Below the pieces are notes generated by a model that worked only from the letters and a program-made list of their open reading frames with translations, ran no database searches and had not been told where the DNA came from. This document shows, one piece after another, positions 1 to 13,936 of a DNA stretch of 64,000 nucleotides. The DNA lies in NCBI GenBank assembly GCA_026874595.1, contig CM049310.1, forward strand, positions 43,343,558 to 43,407,557. The letters are read 5' to 3'. The DNA is from Sipunculus nudus. Lineage: Eukaryota > Annelida > Sipuncula > Golfingiida > Sipunculidae. Position 1 is the stretch's first letter. Every line of letters starts with the position of its first letter. A program made the translations under genes and the position numbers.

Positions 1-2470
1 TACAATCAAGTTTACGCTGCAGACATCCAAGCTCATATCTAGGGAACCGTTTGACCGATTGGGCCAAAATTTTGCATGTGTATAAATCTCACATAGCTCT
101 TTATCATATGCAAAACTGGTGGCGCCACCTGCAGCCATGTTTGCACAGCTCCCATCTGTTTGTCTGCCATGGGATAAAATCACTCATATCTCGGCAGTGG
201 TTTGACATATCTGCCTAAAATTTTGCAAGTTTATACATCCCCGACAGCTCTCGTGAATTTATGACAGGTGGCGCCACCTGCATTCTAGTTTATGCAGCAG
301 ATATCCAAGCTCATATCTTTGGAACCGTTTGACCGATTGGGCCAAAGTTTTGCATGTGTATAGAGCTTTCTGGATTTTTTCGTAGGTAGCGCAACCTACA
401 TACACAATTTGGCTGCAGACATCCATGCTAATATGCAACACTTCACCCGTTCCACTCTGATTTAGGCGGATACAAGTAGTCGCTTGTCGACTACCCGTAT
501 TCTAGTTGTTCGTTTTTTTTTACGAAATTTTTCTGTATTTTTGAGACCTTTAAAGATATGACCATCTGTTAACAGGGCACAAATCATAAAAACTGGACCA
601 AGAATCTTCATTCTTGACTCACAGGGAGACCCATGAAAAGTCTCCATGGAAACTTGAAATTAGGTCTCTGTTACCCATATTCTTTAAGCTGTATGGGTCC
701 AAAATCCCCCCCCCCCCCCAGAATAATGGAAAATTTTATACAAAAACTGCAGTATTTCAATAACTACAACACTGATTGTCATGATTTTCGGCATACATAT
801 TGATCATGAGCTGTTCCATCAGTTTCTGCAGACTGGGTGTGCCACCTCTATTTTTTTTTCAAATTTTTACGAATTTTTTTTTTTTTTGAGACCTTTAAAG
901 ATGTGGTTATCTGTCAACAGGGTACAAATCGCAACAACTGGACCTAGAATCTTCATTCTTGTCATGCAAGGAGGCCCATGAAAGGTGCCTGTGGAAACTT
1001 GAAATTAGGTCTCTGTTACCCATATCCTTCAAGCTATAGGACTCCGAAGTATCCCTCAGAATAATGGACAATTTGATACAAAAACTGAAGTATCTGAACA
1101 ACTAATGCAGAGATCACCATGATTTTTTGCATGGATATTGACCATTAAGTGTTTTTATTAGTTTCTGCAGACTGGTGGAGCCACCTGTATTTTTGTATCC
1201 GCCAAAATGAAGTTTTGCGGATACTATGTTTTTGACAGGCGCCACCTGTCATAAAATCAAGAAAGCTGTCCACGATGTATAAACCTGCAAAATTTTAGGC
1301 AGTTATGTCGAACCACTACAGAGAAATGAGTGATTTTAGGCCACGGCAGACTAACAGACAGACCCTGTGCAAACATTGTTACAGGTGGCGCCACCATTTT
1401 TTGTGTATGTTACAGAGCTATCAAAGGGCTACATTTGTATAAATTTTATTTCCTGATCGGTCAAACGGTTCCCGAGATATAAGCTTGGATGTCTGCAGCG
1501 TAAACTTGATTGTAGGTGGCGCCACCTGTCATAAAATCAAGAAAGCTATCCTGGATGTATACACATGACGAATTTCAGGTGAATTAGTCAATTAACTGCA
1601 GAGATATGAGTGATTTTAACCCAAGGCAGATGAACAGATGGACACTGTGCAAACATGGTTACAGGTGGCGCCACCATTTTTTGTGTATGTTATAAGCAAT
1701 CCAAGGGCTACATTTGTATCAATTTGATTTCCTGATCGGTCAAACAGTTCCCGAGATATGAGGGTTTATGAGTGGAAACAGACCCACAAATGGACACTGG
1801 ATAGAGAGAAAAGGTCAGAGGTCAATGCAAATTGGTTAGGCACCAGTTCACATGTGACCCGATAATAGGTGTAAGTTTGGGAAAAATCGGTCCATTAGTC
1901 TCCGAGGAGCTCTCTGGAAACGAACGCTGTCAAAAAAATTGTGCATGTGTTTAGATCTCACATAGGTCTTTATCATACACAAAACTGGAGGGGTTACCTG
2001 CAAAGATTTTTGCACAGTGTTTGTCTGTTTGTCTGCCATGGGCAAAAATCGCTTATATACATGTAGTGGTTTGACTTTTCTGCCTAAAATTTTGCAGGTG
2101 TATACAACTTGGACAGCTTTCTGGATTTGTGGTAGGTGGCACAACCTACATACACATTTAGGCTGAAGACATCCATGCTAATATGCAACATACCTCACTC
2201 TATTTCCCCTTGCCACTCAATCCATGCTTCACTATCCGATTTTGGCAGATACATGTAGTCACTTGTCGGTTACCTGTATTCTATTTTTAAAATTTAACAC
2301 ATTTTTCTCTATTTTGAGATATATAAATACAGACTAAATCTTGGCCTGTTGGTTAATCTGTTTGATGCTTCAGTTGAATGGGTATATACTACCATTCTGA
2401 TGATAAAATTTCCTTTTGCGAATCTCTTCCCAGTCAGCTGAGCGTCATGACCCATGGGTCACTTGTTGTA
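1..2470. repeat. Fold-back dispersed repeat with GGTGGCGCCACC palindromes
   Basis: Units containing 'ccaagctcatatct...aaccgtttgaccgattgg' and the palindrome GGTGGCGCCACC at about 1-460 reappear in reverse complement at about 1240-1770 (ggtcaaacggttcccgagatat), and again in the first orientation at about 1840-2160. Between them a second unit (gacctttaaagat, aacagggcacaaatc, aactggacc) occurs twice as direct repeats (about 541-830 and 888-1180). The block ends with ctgagcgtcatgacccatgg near 2440-2463, the same end motif as repeats at 39347 and 61718. No intact transposase frame is seen; the short frames here are repeat-derived. Confidence 0.75.
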
Positions 2471-4283
2471 CTCTGGCCCCTGTTGATTGTTACATTGTAA
2501 TTTCACATAAAAGACACTGGCGCCACCTGGTTGTTATTACAGTTATGATAACCCTTGCATGCCTTCCTTCATCCAAATGAATGTTCAAATAAGCCAGGGA
2601 TATCTGTAAACAGAAATTGAATGATTTTTCTTACACATTTTTCCTTACATATTTATTGATCTACCATAGCTATATGGTTCATTGTCATTTAGCTCTTGTC
2701 ATTTTAATCAAGAATTAAACATTTATTTAATTTTTTTTATTGTAAGACAGTTGATTTGAAATGTCTTTTTGTCGGGACACACAACAAACACCTCTCTGTT
2801 GTTAATTTAAATAAATTTTACATTTGCAGATTTCTATTTGAAAGCATGTGGAAATGTTTATAGCAAAAAAAACATTTCCCTTCTCTTTCTGAAATTAAAA
2901 AAAATCTGTATACATCACATTATTAAAGATATCAAACTTGTGTTATAATCATTTTTAAAAGAACTTGAACAAATGTGTTTTAATACATGATTATTGTTTA
3001 ATGATAAATTGGTTTCATTGTCATATACTGCAGAAACTATGAAATAATGAAAACCAATATTTGATCTTCATATAACCAAACAAATCTGACTTATACGATA
3101 AGGTATAGTAGCAAACAAAAATAACAATGAAAATAAAAAGGGAAAAAGAGTATTATTATGCAGATAAATGGGAATTTATATGATACATTAGTGCTTTCTT
3201 GGTGCATGTTTCCCATATATTAAAAAACATGGCATATGTATTTATTATATGCATGAGGAACCAATGAAGTACCCCTAAAGAGACATTAATGTCAAATTTT
3301 ATAACTGACTGATTTAACAAGTAGGATGCCGATTAAATGTGAAATGAGATTGGGGGGGGGGGAAATAAAGTGAAGTTCTGGTTAGGATGCGAGTGAACAT
3401 AATCTTATTATATTTACCAGAATGTCTTTTGTGGGTTCTGTAAACTGCAACCTTTAAAAAAAATGTTTTCCATTCAAATGAACCTGTTTTAGCATGGTTC
3501 TTATCCTTTGTCCCTTTGGTTATCTATTTCATAGGTTTATTTGATAAGATCTTAAAACATTTCCATACCCAGGCATGGCTTCATTTTTGTCACTTTTACA
3601 AACATTTCATCCTCCTGATCCCAGACTGTAACTGTTTTTATCTGTACAGCATGTGATATAATTAATCTAGTCTTCCATAATGACTTTTGAACAGCAGTCC
3701 TGATTGAAAAAAATCCTTTCCCACACAGTCAGAAACGGGGTCACATCCAGTGGCATTACAATAACATACCTTATGGTTTCACTTTATTGTCAGTCCAACA
3801 TTTTCTTAAAAGGCTATTTCTTATGTAGGTTTATTTTAAGTCACACATCCAATAGCAGACCATGTTTTATGGCTCTTGGAAGATGATTCCAGTTAGAAAA
3901 TTGATATGTATGATATAATTCCCAGAAAAAGATACACATAGCATTGGAAGGATCTTGATCATGGTATATTCACCAACCAAATTATGACTCGTGACTTTGT
4001 TATTGATCACTTTGCAAGAGGTTACATGTGGAGAAAATTGCTAAAAGTAAAAATTAATCTACAAAAGTGAATAAGATTTTTTTTTTTAATTTTCAAAGGT
4101 TTAAATAATATATGCTTTTCCACAAGTAATAGGTTGAAGATATAAAATTGTCATTTGAATATTAATTGAATATGAAGAAGGAAAGAATGTATTTATAGAT
4201 ATCCCTGTCCTTAGGTTGCACTAGGTTAGAAAATGCACCATGTAACTAACCTTTCACCCTTGACCTCTGCACTTTGGCAACAG
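2471..4283. other. Intron, AT-rich, no features seen
   Basis: 3' part of the intron preceding the IIS3-S4 exons. Contains a short G run near 3351-3361 and homopolymer tracts only. Confidence 0.7.
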
Positions 4284-4396
4284 GTTATAGTGGGCAGCAT
4301 CTTTGAAGTGATATGGGGGGTTTTCCGGACGAAGGACTCCTTTGGTGTCAGTGTTCTTAGGGCCCTGCGCTTGCTGCGAATATTCAAGGTTACAAG
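4284..4396 (+). CDS. Cav2: Cav2 exon, IIS3-S4, alternative version a
   Basis: 113 nt, entering in phase 0 and leaving with two bases of a split Arg codon. It encodes 37 residues: the end of IIS3 ([11 protein letters not shown]), a short S3-S4 loop GVFRTKD, and the voltage sensor S4 ([14 protein letters not shown] plus R). The acceptor is ttggcaacag and the donor is aag|gtgaga. It has the same length, phase and S4 charges as the exon at 7618, so the two are alternatives for one position; either fits the next exon at 9017. The loop here is net positive, whereas the other version is net negative. Joining both would shift the frame and hit a stop within the second copy. Confidence 0.93.
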
Positions 4397-7300
4397 GTGA
4401 GATGTGGCAGCTGCACATCGTGTTGGCTGATTGGTTGGTGTCGCTTTGTGTTGTCTTGGTGACAATCGTGTCTTGTTCTTTCATGTATTGTATCGTGTAG
4501 ATCTTGTGCCTTTGTACTGCTTTAAACTTGCTGGGTCTGGCGCTGTCTGCAGGAATGAGAACAAAATCTCTGGAGAAAAAAAAAATGATGATGATTTTGG
4601 TGTGAGATGGTTCTGGCTGTGGTTAAACCTATAGGTTTGTGTGACTTTAGTGATGGTTTTGTTCAGGTTGACAGTTTACTGTGATATCTTGGGTGATGTT
4701 TGGTGTGGCTATCATAGTTGTCTTGTCATCTGTTGCCATGGTTACCGAGTCCCTGATACTGCTGAGAAAATACACTTAAAAAAAAACTGCTAGACACTCA
4801 GTCAACTAATGTGGTACTCTCACCCAGGGAGCGGTGTGGTATGTCATGATAAAGCTATTCCCCTGAAAGCAGCTTAATGTATGCAGAGTGGTATGGCTGA
4901 AAATACTGAATTATTCAAGGCAATAAGTCCCACTCTCCACTTGATTATGTAGTTATGGCCATGGAGCAGCTGAAAGAAGCAACAATTCCTCAATATGAGG
5001 ACTGGCTTATGACAGATAAGTGCTTATTTACAATACTGATACCCCTGGAACAATATGGCGTCTTCAGCGTTGAGTCCATCATTTTACTGGATACAGTTCA
5101 GGATTTAATAATGATTCTTCTTCCAAAACTGGAGTTGTGTTTCCAACCACGTGGCTCTTTATATTGAATTTCCTCTCCTCTGTCTCCAGAATTTGTTAAT
5201 TTTGGGAAGAAAATTATGAACACAGTCCCATTTAATTTTGAAAAAAAAGACATTGTTTTTTGTAGCAGATTGTATTTGTAGCAATTTCTAGATTGTTCAT
5301 ACCATTAGATGGTTCAGTTATTTACAAGTTTCTTCCAATTCTTACAAGGAGAATCTTCTTCTGAGAACAGAGTTATGTTTAGAAAAATCCTGTGGTTTTG
5401 TTTCATTTAAATCTGAACAGCCATTGACTGTTGAAACAGACTGCTGTTAAAGAAGGTGATCATTTTGAACAGATCAAATTCTGTACTTGTGTTCAAGATA
5501 GGAATGTTGATGTACCAATATGGTATCAGTGTAAAATCATTTATGTGAAACATTACTGTTTTGGGAACAAGATTCTCAAAGTGGCCGTATGATTCTTCTA
5601 GTGTTTGGTCATTTCTAGTATGATTCATAAGGAAATTAAGAAAAATGCTGTCGTCCCCCCTTAAAGTTCATGGTTGGTCAAAGAAAAAAATCTTCTTTTT
5701 CTGATTGGATCAGATCTGAGCAGTTCCTCATCTGCTTGTACTTGTTTAATTGGGATTTTTGTAAAAATGTACTCAGTCAAGATTGGAAAAACAAAGAAAT
5801 TGAATATTCTAAAATGTGCACCTGTTGCAGAGGTTCTGTATTTATTTGTACTGCCACTGCAGTAAGGACAAGAATAGCAGACCTCAGAGCCCTTTCACTT
5901 TCTTCTAGGGTGGATCAGCTTACATCCATCTAGTTCTGATAAACAGGCAGGTTTATTTCATATCTTAGATGACTGTGTATTCTTCATTACATGATAAGTC
6001 CACTGCTGGGATTTATATAAAACACCATATGGAAACACAAACACATGCATATATACATAGATATATCCAATAATAATTTCATGTTGGTCCCATAAATTTT
6101 GGTCATCAGATGCAAGATAAGTTGAGATGAATAATTAATATAAAGAACCATGTAATACAGTCAGATTTCACTACTATCTAACTGTTGTATATCCATTACA
6201 TCCAATAAATCTAATCAAGAAAGACATGAAAAGGTCATAATAATCTTGACAATCAATTTTGACAGGTTTCACACAATTTTCTGTTACATTGCTCAATTTA
6301 GTTCTATATGGCATGCCATTTTGATCATTATTTTTCAAAAGAAATTAAAAAAGGTGTAAAACCTCAACCATAAATTGATTCTTCCATATAGATATACCTT
6401 TCAATTTTGTATGGAAGTGAAGGACAATATTACTCTTTACTAATGTTATCAACGATGTAAAATGAAGCAATGTTAATTAACATCTCTTGCAGTCCTCTAT
6501 ATATTCCCCCCCCCCCCGCATGTGGCGCAGATAAGAAAATCTCCATTCAGAGTATGATTGCCTCCCCCATTTCCACCCTTCAGCATGACATAATTATCGC
6601 TCATGTAACTCGCTGAAACAGAATTGTGCATATAAATCTTAATTTGCTAGGTAAAAGTAAAGAAATGCTAGCATGGATAAAGGGAAATACTTGAAATAGC
6701 TTTCTCTTCCAATCATACATATTTCGCTTTACTTTTTGTATTCCTTCAAATTTCCTACCCTTTACTTCAGTTTTAGATTAGACAGAATGTAGGTCGACTT
6801 TATTTGATATTTTACTCTCTCTTTTGATCTCTTACCTCCTTACCTATATCCAACACGACTCCTGTTATTTATATCTTTATATATCTCTGTTTTCACCTGG
6901 AGTTTTCTCAACCTAGAATGTGATTCAATGCAGAGCCTTGAAGAATGCACCAAGTTTCACCTACAATAAAAAACTTATTCCTGATTCCATCCAGCGTACC
7001 AAGCATCAGAACACGACCCATACCTCCCTTATTTACAGTTGTGTATGTGTTATATTAGCATGTGCATGCTTGTACCAGTTTAGATGTTGTACACTTCCCC
7101 GCCCCCTTCAGGGAAACCACTGGATGTGTAAAGTCTACTTCCATGGTAACTTATCTTATGAAGAGAGTAAACAAAATTTTTTACCCAAGCATTGTGGCTA
7201 TGTGGCACAGATGCAGCACCCCCTGATGTGGAGACCTTTTGATTTACTGGTATATCTTGTAATTATACTATGCAGGAAATTTAAGAATATGTAGATGCGT

Positions 7301-10300
7301 TCTGCTCATCTTCAAAAATATTATAACTCCTATCATTGATGGAAAATGGACTATGTACAGTATGAATCAGATATTTATGACAAGGCAGCTTTACATCCCA
7401 GACCAGCATTTTAAGATCCAAATTTTGTTATATTCATGGATCAGACAATATTTTTGTCCTGTGTTTTTACAACTCTGCTTCCACCATGGGTAAGGTACTC
7501 GGGACACAAACCAGTGGCTTTTGTTATGACCAGTGCTTATTTCAAGGTCTGCATCCTTGTGGTTCTCGTTGTCAGTGTGTTTGCTTTGCATTGTGGGTCG
7601 ATCTCTGTACTATGCAGGTTATTGTGGGAAGTGCCTTTGAAATCATCTGGGTGGAAACTATGAAAGACACAGACTTTGGTATTAGTGTCTTACGTGCCCT
7701 TCGTCTACTCAGAATATTTAAGGTCACAAGGTGAGGTGCATACAGTTAATTTTGTCTTGTTTGTAATAGTTTGAACTTAAACAAAAAATTTTAATTTTGC
7801 ACTATACCATACTTTCGGAACTGTTTGAAGTTAAAAATAAAACTGAGTAATGTTTATTTCCAACATTATTCAGGATGAGCCATCAGTGTTTTGTTTCACA
7901 AATGAGCATAGACTAATATTAATGATATGTTCAGTTTATTATATGAAGTTTATTAACGTATGAACTATTACAGACAATACTGTATTAATTCTTTATTTGC
8001 TTCCTGTTTGTGACAGCTTTTTCTTTCAGGTAATAACAATCATAAGAAACATCTAAATATATCCCTTTGTTTTAGATCTTATGGAATCCTTTTAGATTTT
8101 TGCTCAGTAATGTATTTTGAATGTATATATATATATTTGCAAATTAGAATGCCATAATTAAATCTTTAGTGTCTTTGATGTTTCTGTAATAATTCACATT
8201 TATAAAGTATAAGAAAGGAATATAATACACAACAAACAATTGTTTTCTCACCATTGTTTTAACAATTGATTCGCGGACTATGTCATCCAATGAATATATG
8301 AGGTGAGAAATTTGTGATGTCATATTGGAGGTTCATATTCATACCTTCTTGAAAGTTTGATTTATTTTGATTGACTATACTGACATTGTCAGTTTAGTCT
8401 TATCTGTTAATTTTGATTTAAAATTATATTTGTTAGCGGTTCATATATTATTTATGAAATGAAATGTTTTGAATATACAGGTCAAGTTCATGAATCTAGA
8501 GACATTTTTTCCAGAGTGGGGGAAGGATCCTTAACCTACATTGTATAACTGGCTCAGTTTTTTCAGAACCTACAAATCTGAGAATTATTAATAAATACAC
8601 CAAGCTTTAGTTTGGTGCATTTGCTGTTAAAAATTATTTAAGATTAACATATAAACTATTTCTTTTTCAAATAAGTTTTGCTGGCATTTTCTAAGTGGGA
8701 TTTTCAGTCATATGTGCATATGACCTGTTGTTCTGTAAAATTTCAGATTCCAATACCTATCTCACTTTAAACACTAAAAATAATTTATGATTATGAAAAA
8801 TATGCACGAGTTACTCTACTATCCCATGATTCAAATGCAACACTATGATGGAACTTTACTGACATATATAGCACACAGCAAACAAAAAACAAAACAAAAT
8901 ATGTGATCTTTGTAATATATGCATTATATCAATATCTACACCAAGGAGATAAATTTGTGAGCTAGGTCTGCATATTCACATATTCTCTGTGCTGATGATG
9001 TTCTTCTGATAATCAGGTACTGGTCATCGCTACGGAACTTGGTGGTGTCCTTACTCAACAGTGTGCGGTCCATCGTCAGCTTGTTGTTCCTGCTCTTCCT
9101 CTTCATCCTCATCTTTGCGTTGCTCGGGATGCAGCTGTTTGGAGGACAGTAAGTTACAGTCAACAGTTTTACTTTCAGGATGCTTAACCAATTTTGTGAA
9201 TCACCTCCAGTTTGTCATGACTGCTTCTTTGGTAGTATCTTAGTGCAGTACCATATTTTCCCACTAGATGTCAGCATCAGTGCATGTGGATTCTGATTGA
9301 CAAATTAAAGAAGATGTACAAACATTTAATACTTTCTTTTTCATATTTCATTTTCCAGTTTGGCACTTATGTGCTCTTTAATATTATTTAATTTCTGGAA
9401 AAAAATTATTTGTTTAATTAAATGGATTTTTTAAAATGGTAAACTCCATTTTCTAGACCTTTTTGGGCATAGACAAAATGTAAATGTTAGCAACTGTTTC
9501 TAATGCCACCCAGGTCATGAGCTAATTTCAGTCCTCTTGAGTTTGCCCAGTCTTATAAATTATCTCAAAGAGCAGTATACCCATAATTTTGAAATGGGAC
9601 CTGTGACATTGAGGTTTTTGTGTGTGCACAAATTTGAGGCACCCCTCCCCTACCCCCTTTCCCATATGAGCGTTTTTGAGAAACTGGGAGAAATTTAATA
9701 GAAATAAACCCTTCATGTGCAAAAAGGGCATGAGGATGCGGCACGAGAGTTCTCATTCTGGACAGCTTCCAGGCAGGAATCTTACCTGTGGAGAGAATTT
9801 GGTGGAAAGGGGACATGTATTGCCAAAGTTTAAAGAGGAATAACACTTTTTTTTACCACGCCCTGATCCTTAAATGATTGTAGGATGAATGTTAATACGA
9901 AACTTTATTGATATTTACATGATTTTGAAATGAGAATAACTCTTGACTAAATTATTACCCTTCTAAAAACTCAAGTTGTTGCGTTGAAAGTAACTGTTAT
10001 TTGACATCTTTCACCACTGAAAAAAACAGCCCTTGTAACTGAAGAAAAACAACATTAACACGTGGCTGCAGACACTCAGGTGAAAGTGAAAGCATTAACC
10101 TTGAGTAGATAGAGCGATGTAACTGATTGTGTTTCTTTGTGACACAGGTGGAACTTTGATGATGGCCGTCCCAGCAGTAACTTCGATTCCATATCCACAG
10201 CTCTACTCACAGTGTTTCAGGTGAGTCTGACAAGCTCTTCTCGCTGACATCGAGGATGAATGCAAACTGTCTTGTACAGTGTGTCATCACCATGGAAACA

Positions 10301-13300
10301 AACTCTTCTTCAGCAGTTTATTAATTTTTTTCTCATTTTCATTCAAATAAGAATATTAAGAAGTCAGCTTGAAATATGGCGTAAAGTTTTTTTATTGTCT
10401 TTATTGTTGTGTCATCTTTTAAGAATCATTTCCCCCTGCGGTGCTAAGATATGGTAAATGACAGTCAGCAGCAGGAGATTTAACATTAAGTGCTTTTTTA
10501 ACTGGAAATTTTAATCATCTGCCTTACAAGATACTTTAATCTTAAATCTTCACTCTTTTTATTTTTTTTCAAGATAATATAAATATATTAATAAAAATAT
10601 ATAATTATTAATGTTTTGACAAAAAAATAAGACTTTGCCATGAGGTATATATACCAGTAGATTTTATTTCATTTTGCTTTGAAACTGAATCATAATTGAG
10701 TCTATGTTTGTGTGATATGTACAGTTCCACCTTAGAAGTTCTGGTGCTCTTATTTAATACATTTTTGGGGTTGGGGGTGGGGGGTAGGTGGGGGAGGCAA
10801 TCAGTACAGTACACATTATAATGGTATTATTATTATAAATGGTATTATTACAGTGGCCTTTAAATTATTTTGTTTTTGGTCATGTTATATAGTTACTGGT
10901 ATAGGAAGAATAAAATGATTCAGTTTCAGTTTAAAAATAAAATAGTGTATTTTGTTTGTGTCATTAATTGTAAATTTATTTGATAAGAATTAAATATTAT
11001 ACATTTCTTTCATATTTTTTTTTTTTTTGGGGGGGGGGGGGAGGGCAATTCAGGTTTTTATTGTTAATACAAATATATTCCTATTCTTGAGGAAAAACCC
11101 TTGTAGGTGAAAAATACTACTTACACAAGCATAAAATAAGAAATGAACAATACATGCACCTTTGTTCAGTACAAGTTATTTTAATTTACATTATATTTAT
11201 CAATGGGAATTAATATCTTTCAGGATGTGGGGCATTTCTAGGGATGGGGGGTATTTCCTTATTGTAAAATAGGTGAAGGGGGTATTTGATAGAATGGGGA
11301 ATTCCATCTTAAGAGCACAAATGTTCAGAAAGGAACTGGCACAAATATTTTGAATATTAAGTGGGGATAAATTTCAAATGTTACAAGAGTATATGGGTCC
11401 AAAATAAGGAAGAACGTATATTTGGTTTCAAGGTTGTGTTTATATTTGAATTTTTCTGGTGGTCATTGTGGCAGTTGCTTGATTGGTGACAAAAGGCCAA
11501 TTAAGCAGGGTGGTGGCTGTTTTAAAAAATAATTAACGTTTCTGAAGATATTGAGATTATTTAGGGAATTTCCAGAAAATAAGAATCAAAGAGTTCACAT
11601 GATTTTGTTTAGTGGAATGTGGGGTTTTGGTAATTTTAGTGGCACCCATTTTAATTAAAACTAAACAATAGACAGTATATATTTTTCTTCACAGTAAAAA
11701 TTATTATGCCATTTTTTTGGTGTGTCTGAATACAGAACTCCTTATAGATATAAAAATGTTAATTGCATGGTATGGTTTTGGGGTTGTATGGTTTTGGGTT
11801 GTGTGGTTTTGGGGGTTGTGTGTGGTTTTTGGTGATGTGGTTTTGTGGTAATTTTGGGTGGTGTTTACTACGACTGGCTTCTCTGCTTTTTAAGATCCTT
11901 ACTGGTGAGGACTGGAATGAGGTTATGTATAACGGCATACGGTCACATGGTGGCATCGGTGGCGGCGGCATGTTCTACTCGCTTTATTTTATAATTCTTG
12001 TTTTATTTGGGAATTGTATCCTTTCATTGTGGGTAAATGGGGATAGAAACATGATTTTTTTTGGTAGAAGAAATAAAAGTCTTTTTTTGTCCTAATGACA
12101 ACCTGGTTTTCTTGATTTTCATATGTCATAGCCAGGTCAAAACCTCAGTAATAAAGTATAACATATATTTACTGTTGGCACATTCTTTTTTTTTTAAATT
12201 AACCATGTTTCATCATTTATACCTTCAGACACAGAAAGTTAATCTTATCATTAATTAAAATAATTATGAATATTTTGGCTTCCTTCATTACACAGGAACA
12301 TCCAATTTTCATGCCTTGGCAACATTTTCTTGCTCCTGCTAGTATAAAATTTTCATTTTTGAAATTATGCAAAAGTGTAAGTCAAGAAATCATTGAAAGC
12401 AGCTCAAAATCATTGAAAGCAGCTCAAAAATTTTCTTTGATATTATTAATTTATTATCTAATATTTTTAACATTAAACAGTTATGTTGTAGTTTTCTTAT
12501 GACAAGAAAGTCATTAGCAATATTTTGGTACTATTTCCTCAACATAAGCACATTTACACATGATAGTCATCAATAATTTTCTAAATACACTACGTGCAGT
12601 TGTGGTATAATATAATCCATGTTGTGTTGCGATTGATGTTGTGTTGTTTGAATTGTGTTCAGATTCTAACCGGAGAAGATTGGAATGAAGTCATGTATAA
12701 TGGCGTTCGCTCACAGGGCGGTGTCCCCAACGGCATGCCATACGCTATCTACTTTGTTGTGCTTGTGTTGTTTGGTAACTGTATCCTTGTGCAACTATTT
12801 TCTTTCGACGACACACAAGTATCACTTGGCTTAAGTACTTTTTGAACATGTATCTGATCATTTTGTCACCAAATCACATGTATTTGCATATTATGGTATT
12901 TTCCTCTTTACCTTTCTGCATGTCCAGAAATATTTGCTTTTATTAAACCACCAGGGGTGCTCATTGAAAATTGTGATGTTTTTTAAATGTAAAAAATATT
13001 GGAATTAAAGCAGGGAGTAACTATTTGACTTGGCTGTAACCCAAAACGGTTAATAAGTAAATTATTCAGTTTAATGTTTGAGAAAAAAAATCTTTTTTTT
13101 TATCACATCTATGCCTAGTTGCATAGTGGTCTCATAAATATTCCATATAAACATGAGAATTGAGCATAAGATTGGCTTACAAATCTATCACTGGTTCAAA
13201 AGTCCATTGAGTATCTCATGGGTGCTTTGACTCTTAAGTTTGCAAAACACTATCATCCCTTTCTAGAGTTAAATGCAATATTGTTGAAAAATGAAAAAAA

Positions 13301-13883
13301 AATATATTCATTTTTTACAGAATTATTGACAAATTTGAATGGTCACCCCTTGTTGACTGGAATGGACTATATTGATCATTGGGATATGCTTGAAATCTAA
13401 TAGAATGTTTGGTGTATTGAATATTAATCTGAATGCTTTAATTAAGTCTGATGCTGCATGGTAATGATAATCACTGGCATGGGCTTTCTTATTCTGGCAT
13501 GCATTTCTATTTTCGACAGGTTTTATGAAGGCACGCATGACAGATGGATGTATTTATTTCAGTGTAACTCTATTGTGCTTTGTTGCTTGAAATAAACATT
13601 TAAAGATATATATATAAAACTAATTTATTATACAACGAGAAGTTCAAATGATAGATAAAACTCAAAGCAGCTGCAAGGTTTTGTAATGTAAGTGTAAGCA
13701 TTCTTTTAAAATATTAAAAAAAAATAATCACAAGTTATTAACAACAAACAAATTTTAAATGAACAAATGCAAAGTCAATTTTGTTATGTATTCGAAATTT
13801 ATCATATCCAAAAATTGTTAATTTATGGTATGTAACCAGATATACTAAAGTAATTTATGAAAATAAACAACAGGAAAAATTAC

Positions 13884-13936
<53 letters not shown>

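Noticed and set aside
259-1101. Several short ORFs on both strands
   Set aside because: Derived from the fold-back repeat; no transposase motif seen.
4955-5167. 70-residue plus-strand ORF between the IIS3-S4 alternatives
   Set aside because: Not similar to any channel segment and no fitting splice sites.
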